From: Gemmobacter sp964439015 | Lineage (GTDB): Bacteria > Pseudomonadota > Alphaproteobacteria > Rhodobacterales > Rhodobacteraceae | Direction: 5' to 3' | DNA: 8,281 nucleotides | Assembly: GCA_964439015.1 (NCBI GenBank) | Contig: CAYTMV010000083.1 | Span: 1 to 8,281 of the forward strand | Shown: positions 1 through 5,200 of the stretch, one piece after another | Position numbering within the stretch: position 1 is the first letter of the stretch | How the letters are laid out: every line of letters begins with the position of its first letter | Program-made: the position numbers and the translations under genes | Notes under the pieces: model-generated | The model's database searches: none | The model's input: the letters and a program-made list of their open reading frames with translations, nothing else | What the model was told of the DNA's origin: nothing

Positions 1-1371
1 GGTGGCCCGGCCCGAGTTCACGTCGATCGCCACCAGCGCCTCGGTGACGCCGATCACGATATAGCCGCCGGATTTCAGCTGGACGACCGGATTGAACATA
101 CCCGCCAGATAGCTTTCCACCTGATAGCGGGCGAACAGCGGCATCGGCTCGGTGTAACGCTGCACCACGCGGGCATGGGCCGGCATGATCATGCGCATGA
201 AGTCCTTGGCGGTGCGATACCCGGCCTCGCCCTCGACGAGAATCTCGTCGATCTCGCGCGAGTACAGGTCGCGGATCGTGCGCTTGATCAGATTGCCTTC
301 CTCATAGATCGGGGCGGGGGCGATCGAGCGCAGCGTCAGCTCGCGGATCTCTTCCCACAGGCGCATCAGATATTCGTAATCGCGCTTGATCTCGGCCTTG
401 GTGCGCTTGGCACCGGCGGTGCGGATGATCAGGCCGGCGCCTTCGGGCACCGACATCTCGCCAGCGATTTCCTTCAGCTTCTTGCGGTCGGCGGCATTGG
501 TGATCTTGCGGCTGATCCCGCCACCACGGGCGGTATTGGGCATCAACACGCAATAGCGGCCGGCCAGCGACAGATAGGTGGTCAGCGCGGCGCCCTTGTT
601 GCCACGCTCTTCCTTGACGACCTGCACCAGCATGATCTGGCGCACCTTGATCACTTCCTGGATCTTGTAGCGGCGCGCGCGCGGCTTGCGGGGGGCGCGG
701 ATTTCCTCGGCCACGTCCTCATCGGCGACGGACTCGATCTCGCCGTCGGTTTCGCTCGCGTGGTCCAGTGCCTCGTAATGGCCATCGCCATTGCGTTCCG
801 AGGCGACGACGCCGCGATCGTCATGCCGGTGGGCGACCTGCAGATCGCCCTCATCCTCGGCCAGGTCGATGACGTCCATGCCGGGGATATGCGACGGGGC
901 CGGGATCGGGGCCGCGACCGGGATCACCTCGGCCGGATCGGCGCTGGCGGCCGGCGTATCGCTGGCGGGCTGGGCCTCGGCCACCACCACGGCATCCTCG
1001 ACCACGGCGGTCTCGGCCTTCGGGCGATTGTCGCTGCGCGGTTTGCGCCGCGGGCGGTTGTCTTCCTCGTCCTCGGCGCGGGCCAGCGCGCGCTCTTCCT
1101 CGAGCAGCGCCTTACGGTCGGCGACGGGGATCTGGTAATAATCGGGGTGGATCTCGGCGAAAGCGAGGAACCCGTGGCGATTGCCACCGTAATCGACAAA
1201 GGCCGCCTGGAGCGAAGGCTCCACCCGCGTGACCTTGGCCAGATAGATGTTACCCTGAAGCTGCCGCTTGTTTACATTTTCAAAGTCGAATTCGTCGACC
1301 CGGTTTCCGTCCACCACGACCACACGGGTTTCTTCCGCGTGGGTGGCGTCGATAAGCATTTTCTTTGCCAT
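1..1371 (-). CDS. rne: Ribonuclease E, N-terminal part (cut by window edge)
   Basis: Endoribonuclease that starts mRNA decay and processes rRNA and tRNA precursors, usually as degradosome scaffold at the membrane or in RNP bodies. The 457 visible codons begin MAKKMLIDAT and match the RNase E/G family: an RNase H-like start, an S1 RNA-binding fold (NIYLAKVTRVEPSLQAAFVDYG at 41-62, resuming at QEVIKVRQIMLVQVVKEERGNKGAALTTYLSLAG, about 238-270), the 5'-sensor/RNase H-like region (GLIIRTAG at 313-320) and the start of the catalytic domain. ALVAIDVNSGRAT ends the window; its Asp450 aligns with E. coli Asp303. An acidic, Pro/Ala-rich insertion at about 97-228 splits the S1 domain; such insertions are known in alphaproteobacterial RNase E. 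The rest of the catalytic domain and the C-terminal scaffold lie off the window. A weak TGGA Shine-Dalgarno precedes the ATG at 1371. Identification is secure. Confidence 0.96.
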   Translation of the reverse strand, partial: MAKKMLIDATHAEETRVVVVDGNRVDEFDFENVNKRQLQGNIYLAKVTRVEPSLQAAFVDYGGNRHGFLAFAEIHPDYYQIPVADRKALLEEERALARAEDEEDNRPRRKPRSDNRPKAETAVVEDAVVVAEAQPASDTPAASADPAEVIPVAAPIPAPSHIPGMDVIDLAEDEGDLQVAHRHDDRGVVASERNGDGHYEALDHASETDGEIESVADEDVAEEIRAPRKPRARRYKIQEVIKVRQIMLVQVVKEERGNKGAALTTYLSLAGRYCVLMPNTARGGGISRKITNAADRKKLKEIAGEMSVPEGAGLIIRTAGAKRTKAEIKRDYEYLMRLWEEIRELTLRSIAPAPIYEEGNLIKRTIRDLYSREIDEILVEGEAGYRTAKDFMRMIMPAHARVVQRYTEPMPLFARYQVESYLAGMFNPVVQLKSGGYIVIGVTEALVAIDVNSGRAT

Positions 1372-1531
1372 GTTTTTCCATTGCGCCACGGCAGGCCCTG
1401 CCCCGGATCAAGATCCGGAGGGGAAGCCCCGATCGGGGGCGAGACATGCGGCTGGCGACTTGTTCGAGCGAGACCCAGCGGAGGACTGCCGCAACGCAGC
1501 AGGCCGGGCGGCATCGCAGCCCCCGGTCCTC
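1372..1531 (-). promoter_or_regulatory. Structured 5' leader of rne (candidate autoregulatory region)
   Basis: Directly upstream of the rne start lie several inverted repeats, given in plus-strand positions: GGCAG/CTGCC within 1390-1402; CCGGAT-caag-ATCCGG at 1403-1418; GGGG-aag-CCCC at 1420-1430, which competes with CCCCGATCGGGG at 1427-1438; and an outer GAGGAC/GTCCTC stem (1481-1486 with 1526-1531) enclosing GCCGC/GCGGC (1488-1492 with 1508-1512). In gammaproteobacteria a long structured rne leader lets RNase E cleave its own mRNA; a similar role here is inferred from position and folding only. The transcription start is unknown, so the leader may extend further left or right. Confidence 0.45.
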
Positions 1532-1882
1532 TGATCGTCACGACTTTCGCGCGGCTCATCGCGGTTCTGATTTCCAGGCATCACGGCGACACCGCGCTGC
1601 CCTTGGTTCGAGCCCGCTGGCCGGCTGAAACCGGGCCTTGGGGCAAATGGCTGGCCTTACGGCCCGGACTTCCGCAGGAAGAAGCACTTTCGGACCGGTG
1701 GCCCGAACCGCGCATCCGGCGGCGAAACTGATGTGCGGGGCATCGGCAAAAACCGGACGCAATCCCACCTTGTGACCATGCGGCCCAATCACCGAAAACG
1801 CAAGGCCAATCTGGCCACACCACGCGCAAGCCGCAGGAGGGAGAAACGCCCATCCTGCAGCCGGATGACGGTTCCGTGAATA

Positions 1883-1897
1883 TTCGATGACATCGAA
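1883..1897. promoter_or_regulatory. 15-bp perfect inverted repeat, possible operator
   Basis: TTCGATGACATCGAA is a perfect 7+1+7 palindrome in the divergent region, about 110 bp before the first small-protein gene and about 510 bp upstream of the rne start codon. Perfect symmetry with a single central base is typical of a site for a dimeric regulator. It also contains a T-N11-A core (TCGATGACATCGA) compatible with LysR-type binding, and a LysR-family gene lies about 1 kb away. The link to that regulator is speculative; chance occurrence is not excluded. Confidence 0.35.
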
Positions 1898-1948
1898 CAA
1901 TGAGCGCGAAAATGGCCGGCTAGTGGGTTTTGCCCCCCCGGACTAAAT

Positions 1949-1969
1949 CTGTCTCACCGACGCAGACAG
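1949..1969. promoter_or_regulatory. Inverted repeat CTGTCT-N9-AGACAG
   Basis: Six-base arms with a nine-base spacer end 39 bp before the first small-protein start codon, so the element lies in its promoter or 5' untranslated region. It could be an operator or a short RNA hairpin. No known consensus is matched with certainty. Confidence 0.3.
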
Positions 1970-2008
1970 CGTCACCACAACACCAGAAACGCCCTTAGGA
2001 GACTGAAA

Positions 2009-2239
2009 ATGAAAGCCTTTGCTTCCGCCCTGATCGCCGCCTCGCTGATCGCTGGTGCCGCCCATGCCGAACGCCGCGAAGTGGTTGCCCCCGCTGAAAC
2101 CAATGTCGTGACGCGCTCGGCCGTCGATGTCCTCAGCGTCCGCGACTTCGCCCGCGCTGGCCGCGACACCGCGAAACAGCTGCCCGTGACCCTGCTGCCC
2201 GCGGGCGATGCCGGCCACGAAGGCCGCGGCAGCAACTGA
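2009..2239 (+). CDS. Small secreted protein, unknown family (array copy 1)
   Basis: A 76-residue protein of unknown function. The first 20 residues form a standard Sec signal peptide: MK, a hydrophobic Ala/Ile/Leu core (ASALIAASLIAGA), and an AHA cleavage site before ERRE. The predicted mature part is about 56 residues and probably periplasmic or secreted; there is no lipobox Cys and no Cys in the mature part. Positions shared with the two following paralogues include ERRE, APAE-NVV, DVLS, DF-R-G-D, VTLL-AG and AGHEG-G. This is the most divergent copy (for example VVAPAET, SVRDFARAGRDTAKQLP). An AGGAG site at 1997-2001, seven bases upstream, fixes the ATG. It is first in a same-strand array of three with gaps of 44 bp, probably one transcript. 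I do not recognise a named domain. Confidence 0.85.
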   Translation: MKAFASALIAASLIAGAAHAERREVVAPAETNVVTRSAVDVLSVRDFARAGRDTAKQLPVTLLPAGDAGHEGRGSN

Positions 2240-2469
2240 CCTGCGCCTGACCCGACACGCACACTTATTCTTTGGAGAGACCCATGAAACTCATCGCTTC
2301 CGCCCTGATCGCCGCCTCGCTGATTGCTGGCGCCGCCCATGCCGAACGTCGTGAAGCCATCGCGCCGGCTGAAAGCAACGTCGTGTCCCGCGCGGCCACC
2401 GATGTCCTGAGCATCAGCGACTTCAACCGCAACGGCTTTGACGCCTCGACCCAGGTTTCGGTCACGCTG
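2201..2469 (+). repeat. 269-bp direct repeat, unit A
   Basis: By eye, identical base for base to 2476-2744 with a period of 275 bp. It covers the tail of small-protein copy 1, the 44-bp spacer and most of copy 2. The lack of any mismatch indicates a recent tandem duplication or ongoing gene conversion. Confidence 0.93.
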
Positions 2470-2514
2470 TTGACTGCGGGCGATGCCGGCCACGAAGGCC
2501 GCGGCAGCAACTGA
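2284..2514 (+). CDS. Small secreted protein, unknown family (array copy 2, chimeric)
   Basis: A 76-residue paralogue of the preceding gene with signal peptide MKLIASALIAASLIAGAAHA and mature start ERREAIAPAESN. The DNA from before the start through the VTL codons is identical to copy 3, while the last 12 codons (AGDAGHEGRGSN) plus stop and spacer are identical to copy 1. The protein is therefore a hybrid of the two neighbours. At the join it encodes LLTAG where both others encode LLPAG, owing to three base changes within 2470-2475. GGAG at 2274-2277, six bases before the ATG, supports this start over an in-frame TTG at 2272 that overlaps the Shine-Dalgarno. Function unknown; export is predicted from the signal peptide. 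Confidence 0.85.
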   Translation: MKLIASALIAASLIAGAAHAERREAIAPAESNVVSRAATDVLSISDFNRNGFDASTQVSVTLLTAGDAGHEGRGSN

Positions 2515-2744
2515 CCTGCGCCTGACCCGACACGCACACTTATTCTTTGGAGAGACCCATGAAACTCATCGCTTCCGCCCTGATCGCCGCCTCGCTGATT
2601 GCTGGCGCCGCCCATGCCGAACGTCGTGAAGCCATCGCGCCGGCTGAAAGCAACGTCGTGTCCCGCGCGGCCACCGATGTCCTGAGCATCAGCGACTTCA
2701 ACCGCAACGGCTTTGACGCCTCGACCCAGGTTTCGGTCACGCTG
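2476..2744 (+). repeat. 269-bp direct repeat, unit B
   Basis: Second copy of the repeat at 2201-2469, covering the tail of small-protein copy 2, its spacer and most of copy 3. The six bases between the units (2470-2475, TTGACT) replace the CTGCCC found at the equivalent sites in copies 1 and 3. Confidence 0.93.
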
Positions 2745-2789
2745 CTGCCCGCGGGCAATGCCGGCCACGAGGGCGCCGGCAACCGCTGA
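2559..2789 (+). CDS. Small secreted protein, unknown family (array copy 3)
   Basis: The third 76-residue paralogue. It is identical to copy 2 over the signal peptide and most of the mature region, then diverges to LLPAGNAGHEGAGNR at the C-terminus (copies 1 and 2 end AGDAGHEGRGSN). Its Shine-Dalgarno is the duplicated GGAG at 2549-2552. A terminator-like hairpin begins 23 bp after the stop, marking the end of the array. Preservation of reading frame and of the AGHEG-G ending in all three copies argues for a real protein. Function unknown. Confidence 0.85.
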   Translation: MKLIASALIAASLIAGAAHAERREAIAPAESNVVSRAATDVLSISDFNRNGFDASTQVSVTLLPAGNAGHEGAGNR

Positions 2790-2812
2790 TCCGACACGGC
2801 AAGACCCAAAGG

Positions 2813-2836
2813 ACGCCCGCAGCGATGCGGGCGTTC
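2813..2836 (+). terminator. Terminator-like hairpin after the small-protein array
   Basis: ACGCCCGCA-gcga-TGCGGGCGT is a perfect 9-bp GC-rich stem with a 4-base loop (2813-2834), preceded by an A-rich stretch and followed by a short T run. It sits 23 bp after the last small-protein stop and about 100 bp before the LysR gene, so it probably separates the two transcripts. The weak U tract means intrinsic termination may be partial. Confidence 0.7.
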
Positions 2837-2935
2837 TGGTATGTGCGCGGATGCGCGGAGGCTGCGCGAGCGGATCTCTGGCGAAAGGCGCCACCCGAGG
2901 GTTATCTTGCGCGGACACACAGCCAGAGGCCCGCG

Positions 2936-3865
2936 ATGGATACCCAGACCCTGCAAACCTATGTCCATATCGTCGAGGAAGGCAGCTTCGCCGCCGCCGC
3001 CCGCCGCATGGGCATCGCCAAGAGCATGGCCAGCAAATATGTCTCGGACCTGGAGGCCAGCCTTGGCGCGCGGCAGCTGACGCGCTCGACCCGGTCGGTC
3101 AAGCCCACGGCGGTGGGGATCGAATATTACACCAAGGTCAAGGCGATCCTCGACCAGCTGGAAGTCGCGAATGAGACGGTGCGCAGCGCGGCCATGCATC
3201 CGGCGGGCAGCCTGCGCATCGCGTCACCGGTTTCCTATACGCTCAAGACGCTCGCCCCCTGCCTGATGCGCTTTGCCGAGGCCTTTCCACAAGTGCAGGT
3301 AGAGATGGTGCTGGACGACCGCGCCGCCGACCTGATCGGCGAAGGCTATGACGCGGCGATCCGGGTCGGAGAGCTGCAGGATTCCGGTCTGGTGGTGCGG
3401 CGGCTGAATGCGGCGCGGGTGGATGTGGTGGCCTCACCCGCCTATCTCGAGGCCCATGGCGTGCCGCAAAAGCCCGAAGACCTGACCGCGCATCGCTGCC
3501 TTTACTATACCAACATGCGCGGCAGCCGCACCTGGCCCTTCCAGCAAGGGGCGGAGGTTATCTATCAGCGGATCAACCCGACGTTCTTTGCCAATAACGG
3601 CGACCTGATCCGCATGGCCGCACTGGCGGGCCACGGCATTGCGCTGATGCCGGATTTTCTGGTGCAGGAGGATCTTGCCTCGTGTGCGCTGGTGCCGCTG
3701 CTGACCGATTTCCGCCTGCCGGACCTGCCGGTCAGCATCGTCTACCCCTCGCGCCGCAACATGTCTGCGGCGCTGCGGGCCTTTCTGGATTTCACCGCCG
3801 GGCTGGGGTCCAGCGGCGGCTGCGCCGCCACAAAGGGGCGGCGCGGGCCGGCGGCTCAGGTATAG
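2936..3865 (+). CDS. LysR-family transcriptional regulator
   Basis: A 309-residue DNA-binding regulator of usual LysR length. The N-terminal winged helix-turn-helix covers about residues 3-60 (LQTYVHIVEEGSFAAAARRM, then SKYVSDLEASLGARQLTRST, PTAVG). A linker helix follows, then the effector-binding domain from about 91 (GSLRIASPVSY) with GYDAAIRVG (138-146), VVASPAYLEAHG (164-175) and GHGIALMPDFLV (232-243), which resemble the CrgA/DmlR-like branch. The last about 18 residues (GSSGGCAATKGRRGPAAQV) are low-complexity and probably disordered. The ATG at 2936 follows AGAGG (2925-2929) and begins at the normal family N-terminus. An ATG at 2825 would add residues encoded by the upstream terminator hairpin and is unlikely. 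Effector and targets are unknown. No metabolic gene is divergently transcribed from it, which is atypical for LysR genes. Its 3' end overlaps the convergent response-regulator gene by 10 bp. Confidence 0.92.
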   Translation: MDTQTLQTYVHIVEEGSFAAAARRMGIAKSMASKYVSDLEASLGARQLTRSTRSVKPTAVGIEYYTKVKAILDQLEVANETVRSAAMHPAGSLRIASPVSYTLKTLAPCLMRFAEAFPQVQVEMVLDDRAADLIGEGYDAAIRVGELQDSGLVVRRLNAARVDVVASPAYLEAHGVPQKPEDLTAHRCLYYTNMRGSRTWPFQQGAEVIYQRINPTFFANNGDLIRMAALAGHGIALMPDFLVQEDLASCALVPLLTDFRLPDLPVSIVYPSRRNMSAALRAFLDFTAGLGSSGGCAATKGRRGPAAQV

Positions 3866-5184
3866 TCGCTGCGGCTGAGGCCGTATTTCGCCATCTTTTC
3901 GTTAAGCGTGCGCCGCGGCAGGCAAAGCTCTTCCATCACCGCGACGATGCTGCCCTTGTGGCGGCGCATCGAGTTGTCGATCAGCATCCGCTCGAAGGCA
4001 TCGACATATTCCTTCAAGGGCTTGCCCTCGGTGGTCAGCGCCGGCCCGGCGGCCTCGTTTTCGGCCATCAGCAACGACGCGATCGAGCCCGTACCGCGCC
4101 GGTTTTGCAGCACGGCGCGTTCAGCGATGTTGACCAGCTGGCGCACGTTTCCGGGCCAGGGAGCCTGCAACAGTTGCGCGGCCTCTTGCGCTGTGACTTG
4201 CGGGGCATCGCAGCCATATTCTTCGGCAAATTGTTCGGACATCTTGGTGAACAGCGTCAGGATATCCTCGCCCCGCGTTCGAAGCGGCGGCAGGACGATG
4301 GTCATGGCGCCCAGTCGATAGAACAGGTCGGCGCGCAGGATATCCTCCAGCGTCTTGTCGGGGCCGTGTTCGTTGCAGATGGCGATGATCCGGGTCTCGG
4401 GCGGGGTGCCCTGCTCGTTGATCAGCGTCAGCAGCCGCGATTGCAGCGCGTGGCTGAGCGCCTCGATATCCTCAAGACACAGCGTGCCGCCGCGCGCCTC
4501 TTCCACCAGCGGCAGGCCGCCATCCTCGCTGGGGCCAAACAACTTGGCCGCCAGCTGATCCTCGGACCAGGCAGCGCAAGAGATGGTGACAAACTTCTTC
4601 GTGGCCCGCGGCCCCACCGCATGCAGCGCGTGCGCCACAAGGGTCTTGCCGGTGCCGGTCTCGCCGTCGATCAGCACATGGCTGTCGGCCTGACCGAGAT
4701 CGAGGATATCCTCGCGCAGCCGTTCCATCGCCGGGCTGGTGCCGATCAACTTCAACATCACCGAAGACCCATCGGCCAACTCGCGCCGCAGCGCGCGGTT
4801 GTCCAGCGTCAGGCGGCGGGCCTGGGTGGCGCGCTTGGCCAGCTCGGTCATCCGGTCGGGGTTGAAGGGTTTTTCGAGAAAGTCGAAGGCCCCCACCCGC
4901 ATCGCCTCGACCGCCATAGGCACATCGCCATGCCCGGTGATCATGATGACCGGCAGAGCCGAATCCATGCTCATCAGCCGTTTCAGGAAGGCCATGCCAT
5001 CCATGCCCGGCATCCGCACGTCCGAGACGATGATCCCCGGGAATTCGGGCGTGATCGCCGCCAGCGCCTCTTCGGCGCTGCCATAGGTTTCCGTGTCAAA
5101 GCCCGACAGCGCCAGCCATTGGCTGATCGACTGGCGCATGTCGGCCTCGTCATCGACGATCGCCACCTTCATCATGCGGGACAT
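3856..5184 (-). CDS. dctD: DctD-type response regulator, AAA+ domain lacking GAFTGA
   Basis: A 442-residue NtrC-family regulator, probably the partner of the kinase 16 bp upstream. The receiver domain (about 5-120) has acidic residues D11/D12, phospho-acceptor D55 (IIVSDVRMPG), T83 and K105. The AAA+ domain has Walker A GETGTGKT (174-181), R284/R290 in LRADLFYRL and sensor II WPGNVRQL (343-350). A Fis-type helix-turn-helix ends the protein (about 411-437). The sigma-54 contact loop is missing: after LFG (215-217) the family's GAFTGA segment is about seven residues short (PSEDGGLPLVEEA). Walker B reads GGTLCLEDI instead of the usual form ending DEI. It therefore probably regulates without sigma-54, or has lost open-complex activity; this is inference. 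The start at 5184 (MSRMMKVAIVDDE) follows AGAGAGG and fits receiver domains; an upstream ATG at 5232 would overlap dctB. The gene name rests on similarity and pairing. Confidence 0.88.
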   Translation of the reverse strand: MSRMMKVAIVDDEADMRQSISQWLALSGFDTETYGSAEEALAAITPEFPGIIVSDVRMPGMDGMAFLKRLMSMDSALPVIMITGHGDVPMAVEAMRVGAFDFLEKPFNPDRMTELAKRATQARRLTLDNRALRRELADGSSVMLKLIGTSPAMERLREDILDLGQADSHVLIDGETGTGKTLVAHALHAVGPRATKKFVTISCAAWSEDQLAAKLFGPSEDGGLPLVEEARGGTLCLEDIEALSHALQSRLLTLINEQGTPPETRIIAICNEHGPDKTLEDILRADLFYRLGAMTIVLPPLRTRGEDILTLFTKMSEQFAEEYGCDAPQVTAQEAAQLLQAPWPGNVRQLVNIAERAVLQNRRGTGSIASLLMAENEAAGPALTTEGKPLKEYVDAFERMLIDNSMRRHKGSIVAVMEELCLPRRTLNEKMAKYGLSRSDYT

Positions 5185-5200
5185 CTGCGTGTTCCTCTCT

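Larger units (their letters stand above)
1532..2008. other. Divergent intergenic region between rne and the secreted-protein genes
   Basis: No convincing gene on either strand. Any open frame here lacks a Shine-Dalgarno and recognisable protein features. Transcription of rne (leftward) and of the small-protein array (rightward) must start in or near this stretch. I could not place a confident -35/-10 pair for either. It contains two inverted repeats listed separately (1883-1897 and 1949-1969) and a seven-C run near 1933. A good AGGAG ribosome site at 1997-2001 closes it, seven bases before the first small gene. Confidence 0.6.

Noticed and set aside
175..1731. Long plus-strand open frame (518 codons) antisense to rne
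   Set aside because: Its protein is rich in His, Asp, Gly and Ala without any domain, and it mirrors the codon pattern of the well-recognised rne gene on the other strand.
1556..1900. Minus-strand open frame of 114 codons upstream of rne
   Set aside because: TTG start within the 1883-1900 palindrome area, no ribosome site, no recognisable protein; more likely leader RNA.
2470..2498. TTGACT at the repeat junction as a new -35 promoter element
   Set aside because: No -10-like hexamer occurs at 16-18 bp; the sequence is coding and in frame.
1972..2918. Minus-strand open frames across the small-protein array
   Set aside because: They repeat only because the DNA repeats. The plus-strand frames have signal peptides and Shine-Dalgarno sites.
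2825..2935. Upstream ATG extension of the LysR gene
   Set aside because: It would start inside the terminator hairpin and add 37 residues before the normal LysR N-terminus.
3815..3829. GGCGGC-TGC-GCCGCC hairpin as a LysR terminator
   Set aside because: It lies inside the LysR coding sequence, has a 6-bp stem and no T run.
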